Origin: Poecilobothrus nobilitatus
Taxonomy: Eukaryota > Arthropoda > Insecta > Diptera > Dolichopodidae
Length of the DNA stretch: 64,000 nt
Reading direction: 5' to 3'
Assembly: GCA_947095535.1 (NCBI GenBank)
Contig: OX352774.1
Location: 219,530,965-219,594,964 of the forward strand
The position numbers were made by a program, and so were the translations under genes. Of the stretch, positions 53,047-63,643 are shown in pieces. Position 1 is the first letter of the stretch; each line of letters opens with the position of its first letter. The notes under the pieces are model-generated. The model did no database searches. It worked only from the letters and a program-made list of their open reading frames with translations, and had not been told where the DNA came from.

Positions 53047-55518
53047 ATACCCGTATGAACGTAATATATCCTGTTTCTATAAAACTTGATCATCTTTTAA
53101 AAACATTCAGAGTTTTAGTACCGAACTACAGAGATATATTTATGTAAATTGTGGAGTTGTATGATAGCTACCCGAATCTATTGCGCCTAGCTTCATTAAG
53201 TTCCTAGAAATGCAAAAAGCCTGAACCGGCTGCTTTAGACCATTCAAATTTTACAAAAGTTTTTGGCATGCAACTCGACACTTTTTCACTAAATTTCAGA
53301 TAGCTAGCTTCAATAGACACTGAGTTATTTTCATTTAAAAAGAGAAGTTGTATGGCAACTATCCGAACCTGTCATATCATCACAACAAAATTTTACAGAA
53401 GTTGTTGCCATAAAACTCGATCATCATTTGCAAAATTTCAGATACCTAGATTGAATAGACACTGGGTTATTTCCATTTAAAGAAAGAAGTTGTATGGCAG
53501 CTACTCGAACCCGGCGGCCGAAAATGCTGGAGTTAAATAGCAAAACTAACAATTTTGTAAAAGTGACGTAAAAAAAATTGCAGCCTCCTAACTCCTTTAT
53601 TTTTTGAGTTATCGTGCGGACGGACACTGAGTTCTTTCATTTAAAAAGAGATTTTGTATGGCAGCTACCCGAACCCGTCACACCACCACAACCAAATTTT
53701 GCAGAAGTTGTTGCCATAAAACTTGATCATCATTCGCAAAATTTCAGATACCTAGATTGAACAGACACTGGGTTATTTCTATTTAAAGAAAGAAGTTGTA
53801 TGGCAGCAACTCGAACCCGGCGGCCGAAAATGCTGGAGTTAAATAGCAAAACTAACAATTTTGCAAGAGTGACGTAAAAAAAATTTCAGCCTCCTAGCTA
53901 CTTTATTTTTTGAGTTATCGTGCGGACGGACACTGAGTTCTTTTCATTTAAAAAGAGATTTTGTATGGCAGCTACCCGAACCCGTTGCACCAGCACAACC
54001 AAATTTTCTAGAAGTTGTTGCCATAAAACTTGATCATCATTTGCAAAATTTCAGATACCTAGATTGAACAGACACTGGGTTATTTCTATTTAAAGAAAGA
54101 AGTTGTATGGCAGCTACTCGAACCCGGCGGCTGAAAATGCTGGAGTTAAATAGCAAAACTAACAATTTTACAAAAGTAACGTAAAAAAAATTTCAGCCTC
54201 CTAGCTCCTTTATTTTTTGAGTTATCGTGCGGACGGACACTGAGTTCTTTTCATTTAAAAAGAGATTTTGTATGGCAGCTACCCGAACCCGTCGCACCAC
54301 CACAACCAAATTTTGTAGAAGTTGTTGCCATAAAACTTGATCATCATTCGCAAAATTTCAGATACCTAGATTGAACAGACACTGGGTTATTTCTATTTAA
54401 AGAAAGAAGTTGTATGGCAGCTACCCGAACCCGGGGACAGAAAATGCTGGAGTTAAATAGCAAAACTAACAATTTTACAAAAGTGACGTAAAAAAATTTT
54501 CAGCCTCCTAGCTCCTCTATTTTTTGAGTTATCGTGCGGACGGACACTGAGTTCTTTTCATTTAAAAAGAGATTTTGTATGGCAGCTACCCGAACCCGTC
54601 GCACCAGCACAACCAAATTTTGTAGAAGTTGTTGCCATAAAACTTGATCATCATTTGCAAAATTTCAGACGCCTAGCTTCATTAGGTTCCAAGAGGTGCA
54701 AGAAGTCTGAACCGGCTGCTCTAGACCAAACAAATTTTACAAAAGTTGTTGGCATATAACTCGACACTTCTTTACTAAATTTCAGATTCCTAGCTTCAAT
54801 AAACACTGAGTTATTCTCATTTAACCGAATAAGTTGTATGGCAGCTACCCGACCCGCCGCACCGCCACAACCAAATTTTACAAAAGTTGTTGCCATAAAA
54901 CTTGATCATCATTTGCAAAATTTCAGACGCCTAGCTTCATTAGGTTCCAAGAGGTGCAAGAAGTCTGAACCGGCTGCTCTAGACCAACCAAATTTTACAA
55001 AAGTTGTTGGCATGTAACTCGACACCTCTTTACTAAATTTCAGATTCCTAGCTTCAATAAACACTGAGTTATTCTCATTTAAACGGAGAAGTTGTATGGC
55101 AGCTACCCGAATCCGCTGCACCAGCACAACCAAATTTTACAGAAGTTGTTGCCATAAAACTTGATCATCATTTGCAAAATTTCAGAAACCTAGCTTGAAT
55201 AGATACTGAGTTATTTCTATATAAAGATAGAAGTTGTATGGCAGCTACTCGAACCCGCCGACCGAAAATGTTGGATTTAAATAGCAAAACTAACAATTTT
55301 GCAAAAGTGACGTAAAAAAAATTTCAGCCCCCTAGCTCCTTTATTTTTTGAGTTATCGTGCGGACGGACGGACGGACGGACGTACATGGCTTAATCGACT
55401 CAGAATTCGATTCTGAGCCGATCCATACCTTTGACACTATATCTAGCTCGACTCCTTTAAGGTGTCACAAACGTAATGGCAAATTTATTATACCCTTGAA
55501 CATAGTTCATACGGGTAT
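53047..55518 (+). mobile_element. DINE-1/mini-me-like (Helentron-type) element with internal satellite
   Basis: Perfect 14-base inverted repeats, ATACCCGTATGAAC at 53047 and GTTCATACGGGTAT to 55518, bound the element. The 3' end folds into an imperfect hairpin (ATACCCTTGAAC...GTTCATACGGGTAT, 55490-55518). Before it are a (GGAC)n tract (55360-55383) and ACATGGCTTAATCGACTCAG. This order (internal tandem repeats, GTCY/GGAC microsatellite, conserved block, terminal hairpin) is that described for dipteran mini-me and DINE-1 elements, now classed as nonautonomous Helentrons. It encodes no Rep/helicase. It is inserted in the hAT-like element. Confidence 0.75.
53270..55360 (+). repeat. higher-order minisatellite, about 306-bp dimers of about 153-bp units
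   Basis: The anchor GTTATCGTGCGGACGGAC recurs at 53608, 53914, 54221, 54528 and 55352, giving periods of 306, 307 and 307 bp and then 824 bp, the last span being filled by different units spaced 259 bp (AATTTCAGACGCCTAGCTTC at 54660 and 54919). Each dimer has an A half (AGATACCTAGATTGA...GAAAATGCTGGAG) and a B half (CAGCCTCCTAGCTCC...CACAACCAAATTTT). Halves share ATTTCAG, GTTGTATGGCAGCTAC and CGAACCCG. Short open frames on the minus strand here are repeat artefacts. Confidence 0.9.
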
Positions 55519-55654
55519 AAAAAAGAATCTTTATTATTCAATTATATAAAAAAAACAAAGCAGGGGTTCTAAATGCTTTGGGTAAAAATGAATGAAATGG
55601 GGTAATTTTAAATATGTTTGTGGGTAATACCGCAAATATGGAATGGCAACACTG

Positions 55655-58162
55655 CCTCTAACTATAATAGCCATCACTTATTAGCTATCATATGATATCA
55701 TATGATTTTATATACTTGCTAATTATAATATTCATAATAATCATTCGTTTTCATTTAAAACACATTGATCAAGTTACTAGAAAACGAGAGAGCGCGTACA
55801 AATAATATATTATTTATGGAATATAATGACTGTTATAGTTAGTTGTAAAACAGATGATTGTTACTTTCGTTAAATTCGTTAAAAAAAATATACATGTTAT
55901 TTTTACAGTATACATCGAATTTTACCTAACGTTAAACATTATTATTATTATTTTTTGAAAAGATAAAAAAATTTCAATTTTTAAAAAAACTTATTTTTAT
56001 ACTATTTTAAATTATGGTATTTTAAAATCAAATTAATTGAATTCGAATTAACATTAGACGTTTGCATATAAGTTTCATTCTGTCACTTTCAAAATGTCAC
56101 TTTTATGTAATATTAACAAAATACATACGTAAAAATTGTATTAGATATGAAGCTAAAATGGAAAAAAACATCTCAAAAAGAAAAACGTAGAATAAAATTA
56201 ACAAAGTAGACAAAATAATTAAGGGCTAAAATATTAGAATGGATAAATATATAGTTTGCATTCAAGATTGCCAATATACCAACTTAATGTGAAAAGTACA
56301 CAGGAATTCAGAGCGTCCAGTTCACTTAAAGTTACAAAAGTTGTTGGAATAATTTTGAAAAATTCAGAAAAAAAAAACAAATCAAATAAATAAAAAGAAG
56401 CAGTTTGTAAAAATGTTTGTAGAAAGTGTTTGTAATATAAAGATTTTAATAAAGAGAGTGATGTTTGTAATTTTTTCGTCCGACTTTGCACCTAAATCGT
56501 TCGGAAGAGTATTTTAGACTTCTTTTTTTAAGTCACAAAAGCTTAGATTTATCTTTTAGTTTAAGGGATATTTACATATAAGTGGATTTGCACTTTAAAT
56601 TTTCAAAGAACTGTTAAGGCCATTTAATAACGTTTGCGATCTAAGCAAAAAGCCATAAGTAATGTTATAGAAAGAAATCAGACAAGGGATCTAGACAGAA
56701 CATTGCATTTAAGACAGGATTAGGATTAAAGACAGAACATTGTGGAGGAAATTTATACACTGACAATAATTTAACAGTTGTTATAGGAATCTAGAATTTT
56801 CATGAATAAATGTAAAAATTAAAAAATAAAAGGTGAAATAGAAAAACAAACATGAAACAAGTGGAAAAACTTCACAGCTCCTAATTTTCTTAAATACCAA
56901 TGAAGAGTGTTTATAAGAATTTATCACATTGATATATTGCTTATATAGTATAAAAGAGAATTTGGCCCCCTTCAAAATGAATAAATAAAATTTAAATTTT
57001 GTCCATATAATAAAAAATTTGGCCACTTAATTTAAATATAGCCTTAATTATTAAAAAAAACGGTCAGATATTTTTTTTTAAGTAATAAAAAAAAAAAAAA
57101 GACATTTAAATTGACTTTTTATTGGCATACTTTTAAATATAACACTTTTACTATAAGTTTAATGCAAATGACTGTTCATCAAATGAAAATTTAATCTAAA
57201 AATTCATTTTTAGTTTTCTAAAACATTATACAGAATCCAGAAAAGAGGAGGAATATAAAAGAAAAGTGGAGACATATAAAAGAAAGTAAAAACAAAACAA
57301 CTTAAAAGAAAAATTTTACAAGGATAAAAAAATTTATCTATAGCAAATCAATAAATCAAACGTTTTCTTAGTTTTTTTTTTATACAAAAATTTTGAAAAT
57401 ACGAAAAATAATATGAAAATAATAGCCACCGTGACCAACCACCAAATGTCACCTCCGTAACATTTAATCAATACATATCAACATACAACCAAATATTTAT
57501 AACACATTATAAAAATGTCCATTTTATTTTGTAAATTTCGCGACATCTTTCCACAGTTTTTATAAGTTTTCTATTATTTATTAACCCAATATTTTTTTTA
57601 TTCTAATTAAAATTTTATTTCAATAAAAAAAAATTAAAAAAAATAAAATAAAATAAAAATATAATAGAAAAAAAAAAAAAAATGTTCACCTTGAAAGAAA
57701 AAATGCATACCAAACAAAACTTTTACAATAATGACGTAAAAATTGGATAAAATTTCTTTATACAGTTAAAATTTTTCTTATAGCGAAATTTGATAGACGA
57801 TGAGCTTTTTTTTATTTTTGTTTGTTTTCTTTTCATTATATATTACATTATTATAATATAATTTCTACCGCTAATTTTTATTTTAATTTATTCATTATTT
57901 TTAATAAATGTTATACATATGTTATAAAACCATAACAAAATTTAAATATTTGTGTATTTTTTTTTTTGTTTTTTTTAATAATACGAATGCGAATGCGAGT
58001 ATTTAAATTCATCACATATCAGCAAAAGTATTTATTACAGTTTAAATAACGGTTAAAAACGGTCAAATATAATTTTAAAAGCGCAAGATTTTTTGTTTTT
58101 TTTTAATATTTTTTTTTAAGTTTTTTGGAATATATATATATATATATATATTTTTTTTTTAA
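55655..58162. other. spacer upstream of gene 3
   Basis: AT-rich DNA without coding signal. A TA tract (58130-58150) and T run stand just before the start codon of gene 3; the promoter cannot be placed. Confidence 0.45.
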
Positions 58163-61100
58163 ATGGATTTCAATGATTTCCGTGAATTTGGTAAAGCTGC
58201 AGTTGATTTTATTGCAGATTACTTAGAAAATATTAGAGATCGGTACGTTAAAAAAAATAAAGGATAATAAAAAGGAATAAATTTGACAGTTTGAGATTAA
58301 ATTATAAATATTAAAAATAAAAAATTATTAAAGTTAATGAATATTATTTATATATTGTGAAATTGATAAAAGTTAATGAATTTATTTGTATTTTCATATT
58401 CAATTATAATTAAAAAAATTTTTTCAACGCTTCCAACAGACGATGTTTAAAAATAAAAAGAAAATTTAAAAAAAAAAAAATCTGAAACATCCTTGAAACT
58501 TTATTTGAAAATTATATAAATTATTATTTTAATATACTAAAAACAGAAAAATATTTAAAAAAAAAAATAATATTAAATTAATATAATTTATTTTTAGTGA
58601 TGTATTGCCATCAGTTTCACCCGGTTTTCTTCATAAACAAATACCATCCAAATTACCAGATAATGGTGAAAATTGGCAAAAAATATTAAATGATGTTGAA
58701 ACAATTATTTTACCTGGTTTAACTAATTGGCAATCACCAAATTTTCATGCATATTATCCAGCTGAAACATCATTTGGTTCAATAATTGGTGAAATGATAT
58801 CAGCTGGTTTTGGTGTTGTTGGAATTAATTGGGTAAGTTATGTATACTCTACATATATATTAGGATTAATTAAATAGTGACTTAAATAATAGTTAATTTT
58901 GATTAAAATGAAATTCGTATTTCTTTTGGTTAACCGTATTTTTTTCGGCCGAAAATGGCGAAGGAAAAAATAAATACTATTGACAAAGTATTAGCAAATG
59001 TATTAGCAAAATTAATATTTAAATTAAATATTTTTGATAATTTTTATACCTATATGTGCCCGTGTATTTTATGAGGGATGCGTTAAATATTTTCAATTTA
59101 TGTTTTACTATTTGGTACCAAAAAATTCTAGGAATTAATTTCTAGGAATTTTAAAATTAATTTTTATGAGCCAAAAGATTAATTTACTAACTGTAAATAC
59201 TTAATACACAAAAACATTTTTTTTCTTTTTCTTTAGGTAAGGATGGTGATAATCATTGAAATATCATACTGTACGCAACACAGTTATGTGAGACTTTAAC
59301 TTTAACTTTTATTACTAAACCCATCAGCCTCTTCTTAAAATATTAAAACTAGTCTGGAAGACTGGAATTGCATATTCCATATTGGTGGCCTAGTTCTTTT
59401 AAGCTTTCTATTGGCATTTTCGAAATGTAGAAGTTTTGAACATTTATGTCCCCTTCTAATCGGATCTTATGTTTTAGTTTGGAAAATTTGGATGCTCTGA
59501 ATATTTATTTTGTTGACTTACTTGAATAGACTTACTTATTTGTTTATATAATAAAATTTTATATTCTAGACGACAATACATATTTTATATATATTTCGAT
59601 TCAAATTTGACTTTTTTCTTGCTGACGTGCTCTTTCCATCTTAGCTTTACAGCTAATGCCATTTCTAGGTATTTTACCTTATTTTCTTGGGGTATATCTA
59701 CCACATTTAGTTTTAAAGCTAGGGGATTTTGTATAATTTTATTTGTAAAATTTATATGCACAGATTTAAGTTCATTAAGCTTTTCATTAACATAAAAATA
59801 AATTGTCTATAATATTATTATATTACAATTTTATATTATATACATTAATTAGGTTCCACGGTTAGGTGGAATAATTTTAAAATGTGAAAATGGACAATGG
59901 TAAAAAAAAAATTAAAACATCTGTTATGGCACAATTGTAGCACAGATAATCAATAATTTGGTGTAACTGGGTTCGAGCAGCTGTTATGTAACTCTTTTGC
60001 ATAACTATAATTGCATAACTATCTCGGTGGATTTAATAGGATTTAATTAAGTCAGATATTTAGTAGATTGATTTTGAAGATTGATTTCCTTAAACGTGAT
60101 AATATTATTATGTTCGTTCATGGCTCTAAATACTATCGATACTACAAACAAAAATCATTTGTTGGGCATATTTTTGTATTACTGTATATTCATTTTTTTT
60201 TTTTGGAAATATGTAGTTGACTTTTAATTCTAATATGAAGATACTAAGTTTACAATAAGCTCAAACCTTTTTAAAATCTTCCAAACTTTGTAATATTATT
60301 TTTCTTATAGCTTTTCATCTTTAATCGTGAAAATTTTATTGTGAACATACTAGAAAAATCGTATAAAGATACCTGTACTAAAAGTATAAATTCTACAGAA
60401 TATTTTACTAAAATTTAATTAGTAAATTTTTACTATATACTTAGTTGAAAATCAAGGGTTAATACATATACGTATATCTGCATACTTTATTTTTTTTTTT
60501 AATTTCCATGACTTTCAACATTGACAATCATTTTATTTACTTTTTTTTTTTTAATTTCTATAAACAAAAATAACCTTTATTTAAAAAGCAATTCATACAT
60601 ATTTGAAAAATTACATAACCTTAAAATATTATCAAATCTGAAATTACTGACATAGAAACGAGCATTTCTTTAATTTTTTCTTTTTTTTTTTTTTTTTATT
60701 AAAATAAATTCCAAAAATTATGCTGAAATCAATTTTTTTATTTTGTTTTTGTTTTTTTTTTTTAACGTAAATTTATATATAAAAAATATTTAACCACTTT
60801 TAACCACCATGATCTGTTATCACATGTTTATTATAATAACTAAATAAAATTGTGAAGTGAATTGGTGAAAAATGCAAATAGTCGCAATATTAAAAAAAAA
60901 AATAAAAAAAAATCGAAAAAAAAAGAAGCAAAATATTAATTTTTTGATGTGGTTGTTTGTTTTTGTTTTTTTTAATTTTCTATTTATGATTTCGTTAATT
61001 TGTGATGCAATAATACTTTAAGATGAGTGCCATTCAAATCATAACCAATCATTGAATACAAACACATACAGGGTGGTCTAGACCATGAGTATCAGCTTTT

Positions 61101-63033
61101 TAATAAGGGAATAAGGAGTGGTTATTTTAAAATATAAAAAAAAATTTTAATAACTAAGTCGGCGTTACTCTGCCGATTGGTGATATTTTAAACTTTCGAA
61201 AAGGACCGCAAATAGGTTTTTTACACCAGAAATTTACCGAAATCGAGATTTTCAAATGAGAATGGCTATTTTTGAAACAAATTCGGATTCCACGTCAAAA
61301 AATAAGAAACTTTTGTCTTAATAATTTTTAATTGTTTTATTTTTTGACGTTGAATCCGATTTTGCATCGAAAAGTATCCATTCCCATTTGTAAATCTCGA
61401 TTTTGATGAATTCCGGTCTAAAAAACCTATTTCCGATCCTTTCGGAAGTTTAAAATATCCCCAATCGATAGAACCCCCTTGACTTAGCTAATAATTTTTT
61501 CTTTTTTTTTATATTTTAAAATAACGACTCCTTCACCTCTTAAAATGCTGATACGCATGGTCTGAACCACCCTGTATATCTATATCTATATTATCATATT
61601 ATCTTCATATCTATATTCACTATATTAATTACTTTTTTTTTGTTTTTTTTTTCTAAAATCTTCAAAAATATTACAGATGTGTAGCCCTGCTTGTACTGAA
61701 TTGGAAGTTATTGTTATGGATTGGTTAGCAAAATTTTTAAATCTTCCTGATTATTTTTTAAATGAATCAAATGGCCCTGGCGGTGGTATAATCCAAAGTA
61801 CAGCATCTGAATCAATATTTGTTGCAGTATTAGCGGCTAGAGATAAAGCATTAAAAAGATTAAAAAATATATATCCAAATATTAAAACTGATACAGAATT
61901 ATATGGTAAAATGATTGCATATTCAAGTGAACAAAGTAATAGTTGTATTGAAAAAGCTGGTCTTTTAAGTGGTATACCAGTAAAATTATTAAAAACTGAT
62001 GAAATGTTATCATTACGTGGTGATATATTAAAAAAAGAAATAATAAAAGATTTAAAGAATGGTTTATATCCAATAATATGTATAGCAACAATTGGTACAA
62101 CAGCAACATGTGCATATGATGCTATTAATGAAATGGGACCAATATGTATAGAAAATAATATATGGTTTCATATTGATGCAGCATATGCTGGAGCTGCATT
62201 TTGTTTACCAGAATATAAACATTTATTAAGTAGGTTTTTTATATTAATTTTTTTTTTTTTTGTTTTTATTTTGGTATCATTTATATTAATTATTTGTTTT
62301 TTTTTTCTTTTTATTTTTTTTTTAATAATTTGAAATTTTAGACGGTATTGAAATGGCTGATTCATTAAATTTTAATTTACATAAATTTATGCGTACAAAT
62401 TTTGATTGTTGTGCAATGTGGTATAAAAATTCTAATGATGTTATTGATAGTTTTAATGTTGATCGTATATATTTACGACATAAATATGAAAATAAAACAA
62501 AATGGGCACCAGAATATCGTCATTGGGAGATACCATTAGGTAGACGTTTTAGATCATTAAAAGTATGGATGACATTACGTACAATGGGTGCTAATGGTAT
62601 ACGTACATTTATAAGAAATCATATACATTTAGCTGAAATATTTGAAAAATATATTGAAAATGATAAAAGATTTGAAACAATAACTAAAAGTAATTTAGGT
62701 TTAGTATGTTTTAAAATGTCTGGACCAAATAAATTAACAAAAAATTTATTAGATAATTTATTAAAACGTAAAAAAATTTATGTTATTGAAGCGATCAGTA
62801 ATGATAAATATTTTTTAAGATTTTCAATATGTGGTTTTGATCCAAATGAATCTGATATTAAATATGCATGGAATGAAATATCACAACAAGCTGATGAAAT
62901 TTTAAATAATTATAATGTAAAAAATGATAAAAATAATATAGAAAATAATTTAGAATTTATTGATAATTTAAATAGTATAACAAAAAATTTACAAAATGAC
63001 TTAACATTATTTAATAATGAAAAATGTAAATAA
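58163..63033 (+). CDS. amd-type decarboxylase (DHPAA synthase), gene 3
   Basis: Exons 58163-58242, 58598-58832, 61677-62229 and 62342-63033, 519 aa. Introns are 355, 2844 and 112 bp. The fourth exon joins inside HLL|NGIE, an intron absent from genes 1 and 2. Motifs: [31 protein letters not shown] (preceded by TNW where genes 1 and 2 have THW), [29 protein letters not shown] with Asn193 (equivalent to His192 of DOPA decarboxylase), HIDAAYAG with Asp272, NLHKF with Lys304, RIYLRH and [13 protein letters not shown]. Catalytic residues match the Amd/AAS type, so DHPAA formation from DOPA is predicted. Exon 3 begins exactly with ATG. The large intron 2 carries a foldback MITE and a LINE relic. AATAAA hexamers at 63029-63034 (overlapping the stop) and 63041-63046 are candidate poly-A signals. 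Confidence 0.93.
59590..59800 (-). pseudogene. jockey-like non-LTR retrotransposon RT fragment
   Basis: On the minus strand, one open frame reads KLNELKSVHINFTNK, then a short gap, VDIPQENKVKYLEMALAVKL and RWKEHVSKK. This is the well-known C-terminal reverse transcriptase segment of jockey-type LINEs (S-x-H-x-N-F, then IP...VKYLGM-LD-KL-W-H). The Gly of KYLGM is Glu and the Asp of LDxKL is Ala. Farther left, CCAATATGG near 59375-59385 could be the remains of the PIWxYG motif after frameshifts. A dead, antisense intronic relic. Confidence 0.75.
61069..61574. mobile_element. foldback MITE with CAGGGTGGT termini in intron 2
   Basis: The left end CAGGGTGGTCTAGACCATG and the right end CATGGTCTGAACCACCCTG are inverted, with TA on each side (61067-61068 and 61575-61576). 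Complementarity continues inward almost to the centre: GGAAGTTTAAAATAT pairs with ATATTTTAAACTTTC, AAATCTCGATTT with AAATCGAGATTT, TTTTTTGACGTTGAATCCGA with TCGGATTCCACGTCAAAAAA. The arms are about 235 bp and the loop is small. The whole 506-bp element is one imperfect palindrome without coding capacity. Confidence 0.88.
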
Positions 63034-63439
63034 AAATAGAAATAAAAAATGGAAAATATTATATTTTTATACGTATACTTATTTTATTAAGTGTAAAAAA
63101 TGTCCCATTTAAACATAAAAGTCTATAATGTTAATAATTTGATTAGAATTTTCAGAATATTTGAATTGAATTTCAAACGTCTTAAAAATGAGAGCGTCTC
63201 GAAATCCCAAACACAATATCGCAAAATTAGAAATTTTTAATGTAAAAATTTAAATTGACAATCCCAAATTGTCCTGAATTCACCAATCTCTAAAATAAAA
63301 AAAAAGAATTAATATTTTATAATAAATAAAACATTTTCTTGTATTACATTAAATTTTTTCATATTTAAATATCAATATTAAGTAAAAAAAAATTTCAATT
63401 AAAATAGAATTATAATTTTCCACAATAATAAATGTTTTT
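63034..63439. other. 3' flank of gene 3
   Basis: 3' UTR with AATAAA at 63041-63046, then AT-rich spacer. Confidence 0.5.
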
Positions 63440-63449
63440 AATTTTAAAT

Positions 63450-63633
63450 GGGGCCTCGGTGGCCTAGTGGGTAAGAGCGTATAAAATACGTTGTAAACAC
63501 CGAGGGAGTTTGGGTTCGACTCCCACACACGTCGTTAGAGTTATTCTCCCTTACGACATTTACAGTCACGCCTGAATAGGAAAGGCTGTGTAATTTCCTG
63601 TCCACATTTATGTGGCAGAGAAATGCAATAAAA
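63450..63633 (+). mobile_element. SINE family A, best preserved copy
   Basis: The tRNA-like head has a perfect A-box TGGCCTAGTGGG (63460-63471) and B-box GGTTCGACTCC (63513-63523), with an extra arm between them as in long-arm (Leu/Ser-type) tRNAs. Then come ACACGTCGTTAGAGTTATTC and CCCTTACGACATTTACAGTC, whose CGTCG-TAGAG and CTTACGAC parts can pair, then AAAGGCTGTGTAATTTCCTG and a 3' hairpin CCACATTTATGTGG before GCAGAGAAATGCAATAAA. Perfect direct repeats AATTTTAAAT flank it (63440-63449, 63634-63643). About 184 bp; potentially recent. Confidence 0.92.
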
Positions 63634-63643
63634 AATTTTAAAT

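Larger units (their letters stand above)
52320..55654. mobile_element. hAT-like nonautonomous element, host of a nested Helentron-like repeat
   Basis: The left end CAGAGTTGCCATTTC at 52320 and the right end GAATGGCAACACTG to 55654 form inverted termini of the CAGNGTTGCCA type seen in insect hAT elements. The outer 8-mers CTCCTAAC and CCTCTAAC agree at 6 of 8 positions, consistent with a decayed hAT target duplication. Inner similarity continues (GGGTTACCC versus GGGTAATACC). A hairpin of ACTTGTTTTAATAATA and TATTATTAAAACAAGT lies at about 52597-52652. Without the inserted repeat at 53047-55518 the element would be under 900 bp. No transposase is present. Confidence 0.7.
58833..61676 (+). other. 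2.8-kb intron 2 of gene 3
   Basis: Donor TGG|GTAAGT and acceptor TTACAG|ATG. The matching introns of genes 1 and 2 are both 97 bp, so this one has grown by insertion. Identifiable inserts are a jockey-like RT fragment (about 59590-59800, minus) and a foldback MITE (61069-61574). The rest is AT-rich. Confidence 0.85.

Noticed and set aside
53424..55133. Several minus-strand open frames with repeated sequence (AAIQLLRLNENN)
   Set aside because: Direct translations of the minisatellite units; periodic because the DNA is periodic, not because of a protein.
45602..63033. DOPA decarboxylase or tyrosine decarboxylase assignment for the cluster
   Set aside because: All three proteins have Asn at the His192 position and the Amd-type signature motifs rather than those of DDC (PHKW, QxHS).
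63451..63531. Possible tRNA gene with long variable arm
   Set aside because: Both boxes are good, but the sequence recurs with a fixed 3' body and target duplication, so it is a SINE.
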